The position numbers were made by a program, and so were the translations under genes. 34,301 bases of DNA, taken from IMG/VR virus record IMGVR_UViG_3300042691_000525, positions 1 to 34,301 of that record. One strand, given 5' to 3'. This DNA comes from a virus. The notes beneath the pieces were generated by a model. That model was not told the origin of the DNA. It did not search any database and saw only the letters and a list, made by a program, of their open reading frames with translations. Shown piece by piece: positions 1 through 7,411 of this stretch (position 1 is its first letter; each line of letters begins with the position of its first letter).

Positions 1-2
1 AA

Positions 3-41
3 CTCTATGCTCGTAAGGTTGCGGAAGAAATGAGGAAATGA
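3..41 (+). CDS. C-terminal end of an upstream gene (partial)
   Basis: The reading frame beginning at base 3 codes for LYARKVAEEMRK and stops with TGA at 39-41, three bases before the next start codon. The short Lys/Glu-rich helical tail and its place just ahead of capsid genes would fit a scaffolding or capsid-assembly protein, but that is inference. Frame 1 also stays open to a TGA at 31-33, so the frame choice rests on the more protein-like peptide and the tight spacing. Confidence 0.45.
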   Translation, partial: LYARKVAEEMRK

Positions 42-43
42 AA

Positions 44-499
44 ATGGCTGAACAAAATCGTGAAAAGCGTGAACTTGACACTCGTGCAACATCTACCCGC
101 CCTGCGAAGTGGATGCCGCCACAGCTCCTACCCGACCCCACACCTGAGGCCGGATATGCTTACCGCTGGATTCGTGTCAGCACCTTGAACGCCGCTGATC
201 CCTTGAACGTTTCGTCAAAACTCCGCGAAGGCTGGGAACCCGTAAAGGCGTCTGACCACCCTGAAATCCGTCTGTTTGGCAGCACTCCGGATGCTCGCTT
301 CCCAGATGCGGTCTTGGTTGGCGGTCTACTTCTTTGCAAAACACCTACTGAGTTCATTGATCAGCGTAATGCCTACTATGGACAGCAGTCCGAACAGCAA
401 ATGCAATCAGTGGATAGCAGTTACATGCGTGAAAGCGATCCTCGTATGCCTCTCTTCAAAGAGCGGTCGTCGAAGGTTACTTTCGGTAAAGGTATTTAA
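44..499 (+). CDS. Hypothetical phage structural-region protein
   Basis: The protein has about 151 residues and I do not recognise a function. The N-terminus is charged and probably disordered (MAEQNREKRELDTRA). It is followed by a Pro-rich stretch (WMPPQLLPDPTPE) and a compact part around residues 38-110 with the motifs YRWIRVSTL and GWEPVKASDHPE. ATG 44 is chosen over ATG 38 because GAGGA at 32-36 sits at proper distance from 44 and touches 38. The gene lies directly before a decoration-like protein and the major capsid protein, so a virion or head-assembly role is likely from context only. There is no signal peptide or membrane segment. Confidence 0.8.
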   Translation: MAEQNREKRELDTRATSTRPAKWMPPQLLPDPTPEAGYAYRWIRVSTLNAADPLNVSSKLREGWEPVKASDHPEIRLFGSTPDARFPDAVLVGGLLLCKTPTEFIDQRNAYYGQQSEQQMQSVDSSYMRESDPRMPLFKERSSKVTFGKGI

Positions 500-517
500 C
501 TTTTTTGGAGTCCAAAC

Positions 518-1114
518 ATGGCTTACCCCACCGTTTCGGCACCCTATGGCCTTCAGCCCATCAATCGTATTGATGGCATGCCATACGCAGGTGCATTCCG
601 TCAGATTCCCGTAGCTGCTGGCTTCGGCACCGCCATTTTTGATGGCGATACCGTGGTCATCAACAGCGATGGTTATCTCGTCAAGTCCACCACAACCAAC
701 TCCGGCGACATCGTTGGCGTGTGCGTTGGTGGTCAGTACGTGAACTCGAGCGGCCAAACCGTTCAAGCTCAGTACATCCCCGCAGGTCAATCGACCGCCA
801 GCAACTTGGCCTACGCCTACGTTGTGGATGATCCAATGGCTCTGTTCAAAGTCGCTGTTGTGACTTCGGGCACTACCATGGGTACTGCTGGTCGTACCGT
901 TGTTGGTTCTAACTTGGCGCTCGTCTTGAACGCTGGTAACACCTCCACCGGCAACTCTGCCTTCGCTGTCACTTTGACTGGCGCTGGCACTACAGCCACC
1001 ATCCCAATCCGTGTGATCGACGTTGTGCCAGAAACAGCCACCGCTGCTGACACTTACACCGAGCTGTTAGTGAAAATCAACACACACCAGTACAACGACA
1101 CCACTGGTGTTTAA
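518..1114 (+). CDS. Putative capsid decoration / virion structural protein
   Basis: The 198-residue protein is rich in Ala, Gly, Thr and Val and consists mostly of predicted beta strand. It begins with MAYPTVSAPYGLQPINR, a type of start I associate with small structural proteins lying just upstream of phage major capsid genes. It has no Cys-rich, catalytic or membrane features. GGAG at 507-510 provides the ribosome binding site, and the next gene (probable major capsid protein) starts 11 bases after the stop, so the two are probably co-expressed at high level. A capsid-stabilising or decorating role is inferred from position and composition; no active site is expected. Confidence 0.7.
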   Translation: MAYPTVSAPYGLQPINRIDGMPYAGAFRQIPVAAGFGTAIFDGDTVVINSDGYLVKSTTTNSGDIVGVCVGGQYVNSSGQTVQAQYIPAGQSTASNLAYAYVVDDPMALFKVAVVTSGTTMGTAGRTVVGSNLALVLNAGNTSTGNSAFAVTLTGAGTTATIPIRVIDVVPETATAADTYTELLVKINTHQYNDTTGV

Positions 1115-1124
1115 GGAGTAAATC

Positions 1125-2033
1125 ATGGCTATTTCACGCGCACAACTGCTCAAGGAATTGCTGCCCGGTCTGAACGCTTTGTTCGGCCTTGAGTACGCCA
1201 AGTATGGCGAGCAGCACAAGGAAATCTACGAAACCGAAACCTCGGAGCGTAGCTTTGAAGAGGAAACCAAGCTGTCTGGCTTCTCCGCCGCTCCGGTGAA
1301 GAACGAAGGTTCTGCCATTGCTTATGACAATGCGCAGGAAGCTTGGACTGCACGTTACAACCACGAAACAATCGCGATGGGCTTCTCCATCACTGAGGAA
1401 GCAGTGGAAGATAACTTGTACGACAGCCTCTCCAGCCGCTACACCAAGGCTTTGGCCCGTGGTATGGCTTACACCAAGCAAGTCAAAGGTGCCTACGTGT
1501 TGAACAATGCGTTCACCGCTGGCGTGACTTACGGTGACGGCGTTACCCTGTGCTCCACAGCTCACCCTCTGGTGTCCGGTGGCGTCAACAGCAACCGTCC
1601 AGCCACTGCTGCCGACCTGAACGAGACTTCGTTGGAAAACGCCGTCATTCAGATCGCTGCTTGGACAGACGAACGTGGCCTGTTGATCGCAGCAAAGCCC
1701 AAGAAGCTGGTCATTCCTCCAAGCCTGCAATTCGTTGCAACCCGCTTGCTGGAAACTGAACTGCGTGTTGGCACTGCTGACAACGACATCAACGCCATCA
1801 AGAACAACGGCTCCATCCCCGGTGGTTACACAGTCAACAACTTCTTGACTGACACCAACGCTTGGTTCCTGTTGACTGATGTGCCAAACGGTCTGAAGCA
1901 CTTCGTCCGCACCCCGCTGCAAAACAGCATGGACGGCGACTTCGACACCGGCAACGTCCGCTACAAAGCCCGTGAGCGTTATAGCTTCGGCGTGTCTGAT
2001 CCTTTGGGTATCTTCGGTTCGCCCGGAGCCTGA
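1125..2033 (+). CDS. Probable major capsid protein (HK97-type, Mu gpT-like)
   Basis: The product has 302 residues, the usual size of an HK97-fold coat protein. Features seen are an N-terminal helical part (LLKELLPGLNALFG), an acidic E-loop-like stretch (ETETSERSFEEETKL, about residues 37-51), and a segment beginning GFSITEEAVEDNLYDSLSSR typical of Mu gpT-like coat proteins. The C-terminal part has WFLLTDVPNG and ends in a YSFGVSDPLGIFG-type tail. It follows a decoration-like gene, has a strong AAGGAG site, and is followed at once by a strong terminator, as is usual for the most highly expressed phage gene. The assignment rests on motif style, length and context; no maturation cleavage site is obvious. 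Confidence 0.8.
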   Translation: MAISRAQLLKELLPGLNALFGLEYAKYGEQHKEIYETETSERSFEEETKLSGFSAAPVKNEGSAIAYDNAQEAWTARYNHETIAMGFSITEEAVEDNLYDSLSSRYTKALARGMAYTKQVKGAYVLNNAFTAGVTYGDGVTLCSTAHPLVSGGVNSNRPATAADLNETSLENAVIQIAAWTDERGLLIAAKPKKLVIPPSLQFVATRLLETELRVGTADNDINAIKNNGSIPGGYTVNNFLTDTNAWFLLTDVPNGLKHFVRTPLQNSMDGDFDTGNVRYKARERYSFGVSDPLGIFGSPGA

Positions 2034-2047
2034 TGGTCGGAAAAAAA

Positions 2048-2071
2048 GAGGGGGCTTCGGCCCCCTTTTTT
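2048..2071 (+). terminator. Rho-independent terminator after the capsid gene
   Basis: Six G-C pairs (GGGGGC at 2050-2055 with GCCCCC at 2060-2065) close a TTCG tetraloop and are followed by six T's (2066-2071). An A-run upstream (2041-2047) can pair with the T's, so the signal may also work on the opposite strand. It lies 15 bases after the capsid stop codon. Confidence 0.95.
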
Positions 2072-2072
2072 A

Positions 2073-2101
2073 TTGCGTTGGTTTAAACGCAGTGATATAT
2101 T
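2073..2101 (+). promoter_or_regulatory. Candidate sigma70-type promoter with extended -10
   Basis: TTGCGT at 2073-2078 and TATATT at 2096-2101 are separated by exactly 17 bases. TG at 2093-2094 makes an extended -10 element. The -35 match is modest (3 of 6). The position, just after the terminator and before a 157-base gap, is where a new transcript for the downstream genes would have to begin if termination is efficient. The spacer contains one of the window's GTTTAAAC palindromes (2081-2088). Confidence 0.45.
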
Positions 2102-2111
2102 GCACCCACCC

Positions 2112-2168
2112 CCGGACTTTCCGGTGTATCTGACGGCTCCGGGCCGACGTCATGCAGACAGATACGCC
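2112..2168 (+). promoter_or_regulatory. Structured 5' leader with two competing hairpins
   Basis: GGTGTATCTG at 2123-2132 pairs with CAGATACGCC at 2159-2168: ten pairs including one G-T. Inside that loop CGGC (2134-2137) pairs with GCCG (2143-2146). A separate perfect hairpin, CCGGA (2112-2116) with TCCGG (2120-2124), uses the GG at 2123-2124, so it competes with the base of the long stem. The element ends 10 bases before the GAGG ribosome binding site of the next gene. It may stabilise the message or regulate translation; no known riboswitch class is recognised. Confidence 0.5.
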
Positions 2169-2190
2169 TTAACCGCATGAGGAAAAAATC

Positions 2191-2724
2191 ATGGCTCAAA
2201 GCACTTTTCAAGGCCCAGTTCGCTCGTTGGCTGGCTTTTACACTCAAGGTCCCGCTTCCGTTGTCAACTTGGCAAACGGCACCAACACCGTCACCTTGAA
2301 CGTCGCCAACTACGCTGGCAAGACCATTCGCACCAACGATGCGACTTTGGTCATCACCCTGCCAGCCATCAATGCTTCGGCAAACCCCGTGACATCTGGC
2401 CCCGGCCAAGACCCCGACACCCTGAACAACGTGGGCACCAGCTACACATTCGTCATCGAGACCGCAGCCACTGCTGTGGCTATCAAGACAGACGGCACTG
2501 ACAAGTTTGTTGGCTCCTTGCTGATGGTTGCCACCGACGCCTCGGGCGCTACAACTGGCTACGCACCTGCCGCTTCCAACGATGTGATCAACTTGGATGG
2601 AACCACCACTGGTGGCGCTGCTGGCTCGACCATCACTGTAACTGTCGTGGCTGCCAACAAGTACATGGTCACTGGCGTTTTGCTGGGCTCCGGCACTGTT
2701 GCCACTCCCTTTGCTGACGCTTAA
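2191..2724 (+). CDS. Hypothetical virion-type protein
   Basis: The protein has 177 residues, a Thr/Ala/Val/Gly-rich composition, and predicted beta structure throughout, including GTNTVTLNVANYAGKTI and a C-terminal strand pair. No domain is recognised. The N-terminal FQGPVRSLAGF resembles starts of small structural proteins from phage capsid regions. It has its own candidate promoter and structured leader, and a GAGG site 8 bases before ATG 2191. It is followed by a 7-bp stem-loop, so it may be expressed at a level separate from its neighbours. A head-surface or decoration role is inference. Confidence 0.75.
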   Translation: MAQSTFQGPVRSLAGFYTQGPASVVNLANGTNTVTLNVANYAGKTIRTNDATLVITLPAINASANPVTSGPGQDPDTLNNVGTSYTFVIETAATAVAIKTDGTDKFVGSLLMVATDASGATTGYAPAASNDVINLDGTTTGGAAGSTITVTVVAANKYMVTGVLLGSGTVATPFADA

Positions 2725-2731
2725 TTGATCT

Positions 2732-2749
2732 CGGGGGCTTAGGCCCCCG
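2732..2749 (+). terminator. Intergenic stem-loop, possible weak terminator
   Basis: CGGGGGC at 2732-2738 pairs perfectly with GCCCCCG at 2743-2749 around a TTAG loop. It lies 8 bases after the stop of the preceding gene. Only CTTT follows, so termination would be partial. The stem may instead protect the 3' end of the upstream message. Confidence 0.55.
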
Positions 2750-2767
2750 CTTTACAGGAGATTGATT

Positions 2768-3046
2768 ATGGGAATGCAAACCGACGTAAAAGCTATTTCG
2801 TTGGCAGCCTCCGGGGCTGTCACTGACGCTCGCGTGCGCGTGCGCGGTATGGTGATCGAGCCCGGCGCATCTGCTGGAAGCGTCATCCTCAAAGACGGCG
2901 GCTCTGGCGGCACAACACTGTTCACCATCAACACAACTGCCAACGGCGAGACATTCAATGTCTTGATCCCGGCTGAAGGTGTGCTGTGCTTGACCAGTGC
3001 CTACGCCACTCTGTCAAACGCAAAAGTGACGGTGTTTTATGCCTGA
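2768..3046 (+). CDS. Small hypothetical virion-type protein
   Basis: The protein has 92 residues. Predicted beta strands (VRVRGMVIE, GSVILKDG, TLFTINTT, TFNVLIPAEG, KVTVFYA) suggest a small beta-sandwich. No catalytic residue or membrane segment is seen. ATG 2768 is chosen because AGGAG at 2756-2760 lies 7 bases upstream; a TTG at 2762 and an ATG at 2774 fit less well. Its last bases overlap the start of the glycosyltransferase gene by 8 bases, implying coupled translation. The function is unknown. Confidence 0.75.
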   Translation: MGMQTDVKAISLAASGAVTDARVRVRGMVIEPGASAGSVILKDGGSGGTTLFTINTTANGETFNVLIPAEGVLCLTSAYATLSNAKVTVFYA

Positions 3047-3788
3047 AGAAGCACGCCCGATGGACATTGCAGGTCGCAAACTGATGATTGCGATCCCTGC
3101 GTATGATGGCAAACTGAACATCAAGACCTCCTTTGCTTTGGCCGATCTCGTGGTCAAGGCATCGAAGTTTGGCGTTCAGGTTCAGCTATCGCACCTGTCG
3201 GGCTGCTCTCTTATCACCACGGCCCGGAACATCTTGGTAGCAAACTTCCTTGAGTCGGATTGCACGGACATGCTGTTTGTGGATGCCGACATCGTGGTGG
3301 ACGCTGAGTCTGTCTTGCGCCTACTGGCGCTGAGCACCGGCAAGGACATCACTGCTGGCATGTACACGCGCAGGGCAGAGGACCGCAAGTTCTTCTTGGA
3401 CATCTACATCGACCAGAACAACACCCTTGAGTTTGATGCTCACGGGATGCTGCGCGTTGAGAATGTGGCAACTGGCTTCATGATGATCCAGCGCCATGTA
3501 ATCGAGAAGATGATCCAGAACCACCCTGAGTGGAAGTATTTCAACGACGTCTACAACCGTGACGAGTTTTGCTTGTTTGACTTTGAGTTGTCGAACGGCC
3601 AGTACATTGGCGAGGACTACACCTTCTGCAAGCGTGCTCGCGCAGATGGGTTCACGGTCTTCATTGATCCAGAAATCACCCTGCCGCACGTCGGCTCTCA
3701 GGAGTATCACCGCAGCTTCAAAGAGTCTGTGCTGATGCCTTTGATCGAGCAGTACTGCACCCCAAAGCTGAAGGTGGCAAATGGCTAA
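3039..3788 (+). CDS. GT-A fold (family 2-like) glycosyltransferase
   Basis: The 249-residue protein has the architecture of a GT-A glycosyltransferase. It has an N-terminal nucleotide-sugar binding strand (MIAIPAYDGK, about residues 16-25) and an ARN segment (TTARNILVANF). The metal-binding DxD motif is in FVDADIVVD, near residue 82, followed by the acceptor-side VATGFMMIQR. A late acidic motif, GEDYTFCKRAR, resembles the ED motif of family 2 enzymes. Such enzymes move a sugar from an activated donor to a protein, glycan or modified base; the acceptor here is unknown. The gene overlaps both neighbours by 8 bases inside a structural operon, so glycosylation of a virion protein or of host envelope glycan are the likeliest roles. 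A downstream ATG at 3060 is a possible alternative start. Confidence 0.8.
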   Translation: MPEEARPMDIAGRKLMIAIPAYDGKLNIKTSFALADLVVKASKFGVQVQLSHLSGCSLITTARNILVANFLESDCTDMLFVDADIVVDAESVLRLLALSTGKDITAGMYTRRAEDRKFFLDIYIDQNNTLEFDAHGMLRVENVATGFMMIQRHVIEKMIQNHPEWKYFNDVYNRDEFCLFDFELSNGQYIGEDYTFCKRARADGFTVFIDPEITLPHVGSQEYHRSFKESVLMPLIEQYCTPKLKVANG

Positions 3789-4050
3789 AGCAGCACCAAA
3801 GAAGAAAGGCCCATCCTTGGCGGTGGGGCGCGGCGAGAAGCTGCCTGTCTCCAAAGGTGCAGGGCTGACTGCCAAAGGCCGCGCAAAGTACAACGCAGCG
3901 ACAGGCAGCAACCTCAAGGCCCCACAGCCTCAGGGCGGCCCTCGCAAGGATTCTTTCTGCGCACGGATGTCGGGCATGCCCGGTCCAATGAAGGACGAAA
4001 AAGGTCAACCTACCCGCAAAGCTGCGGCTTTGAAGAGATGGAAGTGCTGA
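3781..4050 (+). CDS. Small basic protein, C-terminal Cys (DUF6321-like)
   Basis: The protein has 89 residues and is very rich in Lys, Gly and Ala. It has the motifs VSKGAGLTAKGRAKYN, GGPRKDSFCARMSG and a tail RKAAALKRWKC. I associate this with a small phage family (DUF6321-like, from memory) of unknown role. The two Cys residues (in SFCARM and at the C-terminus) and the high charge suggest nucleic-acid contact or assembly with virion components. The start overlaps the glycosyltransferase stop by 8 bases. It is the first of several neighbouring small basic proteins that end in Cys. Confidence 0.75.
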   Translation: MAKAAPKKKGPSLAVGRGEKLPVSKGAGLTAKGRAKYNAATGSNLKAPQPQGGPRKDSFCARMSGMPGPMKDEKGQPTRKAAALKRWKC

Positions 4051-4051
4051 C

Positions 4052-4300
4052 ATGGACTTGCCAGTTTGGAATACCGTACTGTCGTTTGCCTCTGCGGCGT
4101 TGCTGCTTTGGGTGAAGGTCTCGCATGACGAGGTCAAGCGTCTTTCTATCTTGCTGAGCAAGACTCGAGAAGAGAATGCCGAGAAGTTTGTTGCGAAGAT
4201 GGACATGCACAATGACATGAACCGAGTGATTCAGCGGCTTGACCGACTGGATGCGAAACTTGATGAATTCATGAAGGAGCAGCGCAGTGCCCTCAACTAG
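4052..4300 (+). CDS. Small membrane-anchored coiled-coil protein
   Basis: The protein has 82 residues. A hydrophobic segment (about residues 5-21, VWNTVLSFASAALLLWV) is followed by a long amphipathic helix with heptad-like spacing (VIQRLDRLDAKLDEFMKEQ). This is a single-TM plus cytoplasmic or periplasmic coiled coil. It starts one base after the previous stop and ends inside the next gene. Membrane-interacting small phage proteins of this shape include holin accessories and i-spanin-like proteins, but nothing here identifies one. Confidence 0.7.
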   Translation: MDLPVWNTVLSFASAALLLWVKVSHDEVKRLSILLSKTREENAEKFVAKMDMHNDMNRVIQRLDRLDAKLDEFMKEQRSALN

Positions 4301-4745
4301 CAAGAAGCAGCATAATTTCATGGCGGCAGTGGCGAATAATCCAGCCTTTGCCAAGAAAACAGGTGTCCCACAGTCCGTGGGCAAAGAGTTCTCCAACGCG
4401 GACAAGGGCCGCAAATTTTCAAAAGGTGGCGATATGAAAGAGTCCAAAGCAATGGTGAAGAAAGAGATTGGTTTTATGAAGAAGGCCGGTGCTCCCAAGT
4501 CCATGGTTAAGCATGAGATGGCCGAGGCCAAGGGCAAGCCCTTCGCCAAAGGCGGTATGTCTCTGGCTAAGCATGCCTCAATGCCAGCTTCCAAGGCTCA
4601 CAAAGGCCTGAAGGCCGGTGGCTCGGTGGGCACTACCAAGATGGGCGCAGTCAAAACCGCAGCCCCCAGCATGAACGGTATTGCCTCCAAAGGCAAAACC
4701 AAAGGCACCATGGTCAAGATGGCCCGTGGTGGCAAAGCCTGCTAA
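4287..4745 (+). CDS. Basic protein with DUF3008-like N-terminus and C-terminal tag
   Basis: The protein has 152 residues and starts at GTG 4287, supported by AAGGAG at 4274-4279. The N-terminus (STSKKQHNFMAAVANNP, then GVPQSVGKEF) resembles the DUF3008 family, whose function is unknown. The middle repeats MVKKEIGFMKKAGAPKSM and KSMVKHEMAEAKGKPFAKGG. The C-terminus has a tag shared with neighbouring genes: GGSV, NGIASKGKTKGTM, VKMARGGKAC. The very high Lys content suggests DNA or nucleoprotein contact. It overlaps the upstream gene by 14 bases. Confidence 0.75.
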   Translation: MPSTSKKQHNFMAAVANNPAFAKKTGVPQSVGKEFSNADKGRKFSKGGDMKESKAMVKKEIGFMKKAGAPKSMVKHEMAEAKGKPFAKGGMSLAKHASMPASKAHKGLKAGGSVGTTKMGAVKTAAPSMNGIASKGKTKGTMVKMARGGKAC

Positions 4746-4755
4746 GGAGTGAATC

Positions 4756-5829
4756 ATGGCGACAAAGAAGATCAAACGCTTTCAAGAGGGCGGAATGTCT
4801 GACAAAGAACGCGGTCTGGAGGCCTCGAAAGATGACAAGGTTGGCTTCTTTGAGCGCCTACGCATGGGCAACATCGATGACGAGGGCTCTGAAGCGTATC
4901 GTCGTTTTGGCGCTGGCCGTGGCAAGTCTGTACAGTCTCCGGCTCCAGTAGAGGATCGCACTCCAACTCCCGTAATCCGAGAGTCCGCAAAGCCAGTATC
5001 CGAAGATATGTCCAGCATGTTGGCGGCAGGAGCCGAGGCTGGCAAACGCCAGTCGTCAGGTGATGCAAGCGTTGCCGAGATGTATCAAGGCCCCCGCACC
5101 AAGCCAGTTGTTGCTCAGCAACCAAGACCGGGCGGCAAACCGTCTGTTAGCGTGGCTGCACCAACAAAACCTGCCGCCTCAAAAGCTCCTGCCATGCAAG
5201 AGCAAAGCTACCGCCGCACAGGTGGCGCATCTGCCGAAGATCGCGCATCCTCACCCAGAGTTGCTCCAGCCTCCAACCCGAACTACTCGAATGAGGGTCG
5301 CGGCAAGGAAATGAGCAAGAAGCAGCAGCTTGAGCGAGAGATCGACTCCATCAAGCCAACCGAAGAGCAGACCCAAAAAGGTCTGGAGAATGCAATGTTG
5401 CCGGGTGCTGGCCTGAAAACTTTGTCTGCTGCCGCCAAAAAGCTTGCGGCAGGCAAGACTTCCAAGCTTAAAACCTACGACCAACCAGCGTTGCCGGGGC
5501 CAGCCCAGAAAGCTCTTCCATCGCCAACCAAACGCCTTGCCTATGACAAGGCTGGAGCGATTGCAAAGCGACGCGCAGACCGTGCTTCCAAGCGCCGTGA
5601 CGAGATGTTGGACGAGAACGCCAAGAACTATGGCCTTGACCCCAAAGCTCCCGGCTACGAAGCCGCATCCGGTGCTGTCCGCAAAGAGCTGGGCGGTAAG
5701 GACTTTGCCTTCAAGAAGGGCGGCAAGGTCAAGTCAATGAAGATGTCTTCTGGTGGATCAACATCACCAGCCTCAAAACGCGCAGATGGCATCGCCACTC
5801 GCGGTAAAACACGTTGCAAAATTTGCTAA
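4756..5829 (+). CDS. Disordered, basic hypothetical protein with C-terminal tag
   Basis: The protein has 357 residues and no recognised catalytic domain. Residues 1-200 are low complexity and rich in Pro, Ala, Ser and Arg, probably disordered, with an opening RFQEGGMS motif. Residues 190-310 are helical and charged (LEREIDSIKPTEEQ; AIAKRRADRASKRRDEM). The end carries the shared tag GGKV ... RADGIATRGKTRCKIC and finishes in Cys. AAGGAG at 4744-4749 fits ATG 4756. It lies in a chain of small basic tagged proteins between capsid and connector genes, so a virion-internal or assembly role is plausible but unproven. Confidence 0.75.
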   Translation: MATKKIKRFQEGGMSDKERGLEASKDDKVGFFERLRMGNIDDEGSEAYRRFGAGRGKSVQSPAPVEDRTPTPVIRESAKPVSEDMSSMLAAGAEAGKRQSSGDASVAEMYQGPRTKPVVAQQPRPGGKPSVSVAAPTKPAASKAPAMQEQSYRRTGGASAEDRASSPRVAPASNPNYSNEGRGKEMSKKQQLEREIDSIKPTEEQTQKGLENAMLPGAGLKTLSAAAKKLAAGKTSKLKTYDQPALPGPAQKALPSPTKRLAYDKAGAIAKRRADRASKRRDEMLDENAKNYGLDPKAPGYEAASGAVRKELGGKDFAFKKGGKVKSMKMSSGGSTSPASKRADGIATRGKTRCKIC

Positions 5830-5838
5830 GGAGCTGAC

Positions 5839-6066
5839 ATGAACGACATGATGATGAAGAGAAAACCTCGTGGACTTGAAGATGGTGTTTACACAGAAGA
5901 CTCCGGCCTCCCTCCTCCACAGGACATCGATGGTGGCTCCGCCCCCAAGCCCAAAAAGCCAAAGAAGTATGCCAAGGGTGGCAGTGTTACTCGCGCCGAC
6001 GGTTGCATCACCAAAGCCCACACCAAGGGCAAGATGATCAAAATGGCCGGTGGCGGGATGTGCTGA
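5839..6066 (+). CDS. Small tagged protein, C-terminal Cys
   Basis: The protein has 75 residues. The first half is acidic with PPPQDIDGGSAPKPKKPKK. The second half is almost entirely the shared tag (YAKGGSVTRADGCITK, then AHTKGKMIKMAGGGMC), ending in Cys. AAGGAG 8 bases upstream supports ATG 5839. The next gene begins two bases after the stop. The function is unknown; most of the protein is the tag itself, which makes it a good minimal test protein for what the tag does. Confidence 0.75.
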   Translation: MNDMMMKRKPRGLEDGVYTEDSGLPPPQDIDGGSAPKPKKPKKYAKGGSVTRADGCITKAHTKGKMIKMAGGGMC

Positions 6067-6067
6067 C

Positions 6068-6313
6068 ATGTTAGCCAGTCGCGGAATGGGGGCCATTGCC
6101 CCCTCCAAGATGCCCAAAGGCAAGCGTAAAGCTCGCCGGGATGACACCGACTTCACGCAGTACGCTGAAGGTGGGCCGGTAGGTTTGTACGCCAACATTC
6201 ACGCCAAGAAAAAGCGCATTGCCGCTGGTTCTGGTGAGAAAATGCGCAAGCCCGGTTCTGCTGGCGCTCCAACTGCGCAAGCGTTCCGCCAATCAGCCAA
6301 AACAGCAAAGTAA
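6068..6313 (+). CDS. Small basic hypothetical protein
   Basis: The 81-residue basic protein has a central motif QYAEGGPVGLYANIHAKKKR followed by IAAGSGEKMRKPGSAGAPT. I have seen this short family in environmental phage genomes, always without function. ATG 6068 is preferred because the preceding stop is at 6064-6066 and the alternative start at 6050 lies inside that gene. No strong ribosome site is seen, so translation is probably coupled. The YAEGGPV stretch resembles the xGG[SKP]V element of the neighbouring tagged proteins. Confidence 0.7.
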   Translation: MLASRGMGAIAPSKMPKGKRKARRDDTDFTQYAEGGPVGLYANIHAKKKRIAAGSGEKMRKPGSAGAPTAQAFRQSAKTAK

Positions 6314-6316
6314 ACC

Positions 6317-7012
6317 ATGACCACTTCCGGCACCACAGCTTTCAACATGGACCTCACGGAAATCGTAGAGGAAGCGTTTGAACGCGCCGGAGGTGAGTTG
6401 CGTACCGGTTATGACTTGCGCACGGCCAGTCGATCTTTGAACCTGATGTTCTCCCAGTGGGCCAACAAGGGTTTAAACATGTTCACCTACGAGCAGGGCT
6501 CAATCCCTCTCGTGGCTGGAACTGCAACCTATAACCTTCCGGCTGACACGGTAGACCTTTTGGAGCACGTCATCCGCACTGGCGCGGGAAGTGTGTCCAC
6601 TCAGGCGGACCTGACCATTACCCGGATCAGTGTCTCAACCTACGCCACAATCCCCAACAAGTTGACCCAAGCTCGCCCAATCCAAGTTTGGATCGAGCGC
6701 TTGGACACACCAAGAATCACTGTGTGGCCCGTCCCGGACGACACACAGCCTTACACCTTCGTGTACTGGCGTCTTCGTCGAATTCAAGACGCAGGCACAG
6801 GTGTAAACACCATGGACATGCCATTCCGCTTCTACGAAGCTATGACGGCTGGATTGGCTTATCACTTGGCGCTGAAGCTGCCAAACTCCATGGACAGATT
6901 GCCGATCCTCAAGCAGCAGTACGACGAGGCTTGGGAGCTTGCCTCTACAGAAGACCGAGAGAAGGCTGCCGCACGCTTCGTGCCTCGTCGAATGTTCATC
7001 GGGGGGTACTGA
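6317..7012 (+). CDS. Head-tail connector protein (P22 gp4-like)
   Basis: The 231-residue protein begins with a helical pair (LTEIVEEAFERAGGELRTG, then LRTASRSLNLMFSQWANKG). A beta part follows with FTYEQGSIPLVAGTATYNLP, and the C-terminal half is helical (MPFRFYEAMTAGLAYHLALK). This order is typical of podovirus adaptor proteins such as P22 gp4, which bind under the portal ring and close the head for tail attachment. The stop overlaps the start of the next gene (TGATG). A second connector-type gene lies at 7682. The assignment is by family pattern; the exact ring position is not known. Confidence 0.75.
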   Translation: MTTSGTTAFNMDLTEIVEEAFERAGGELRTGYDLRTASRSLNLMFSQWANKGLNMFTYEQGSIPLVAGTATYNLPADTVDLLEHVIRTGAGSVSTQADLTITRISVSTYATIPNKLTQARPIQVWIERLDTPRITVWPVPDDTQPYTFVYWRLRRIQDAGTGVNTMDMPFRFYEAMTAGLAYHLALKLPNSMDRLPILKQQYDEAWELASTEDREKAAARFVPRRMFIGGY

Positions 7013-7401
7013 TGCCCAACCGGTTTGCTTCAGGCCGCATAGCGATTGCCGAGTGCGACAGGTGTGGTCAGCAGTACCAGCTTAAGAAGTTGCGCACGGA
7101 GATCATCAAGCAGCGCAGGTATGAGTTGCTGGTGTGTCCAGAGTGCTGGGACCCGGATCATCCTCAGTTGATGCTCGGCACGTTCCCGGTGGATGACCCA
7201 CAGGCCCTGCGTAACTCACGGCGCGACACAACGTATTTTGTGTCTGGCTTGAACGTCAATGGGAATGTCTCTGGGGGGTCTCGGGACATCCAGTGGGGCT
7301 GGGCACCCGTAGGCGGTTCACGCTTGTTTGATGACGCGCTGACGCCAAACGACTTGGTGGCAGCAGGGTTTGTTGGTACAGTTACAGTTCAAACGACATA
7401 A
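7012..7401 (+). CDS. Zinc-ribbon hypothetical phage protein
   Basis: The 129-residue protein carries a four-Cys zinc ribbon: C15/C18 in CDRCG and C42/C45 in CPECW, separated by a basic helix-strand segment. It continues with DPDHPQLMLGTFPVDDPQAL and a beta-rich C-terminus. The start ATG 7012 overlaps the previous stop, so the two are coupled. The family occurs in environmental podoviruses beside connector genes, without known function; a structural zinc site in a virion or assembly protein is the likely reading. Confidence 0.75.
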   Translation: MPNRFASGRIAIAECDRCGQQYQLKKLRTEIIKQRRYELLVCPECWDPDHPQLMLGTFPVDDPQALRNSRRDTTYFVSGLNVNGNVSGGSRDIQWGWAPVGGSRLFDDALTPNDLVAAGFVGTVTVQTT

Positions 7402-7411
7402 GGAGCCCATG

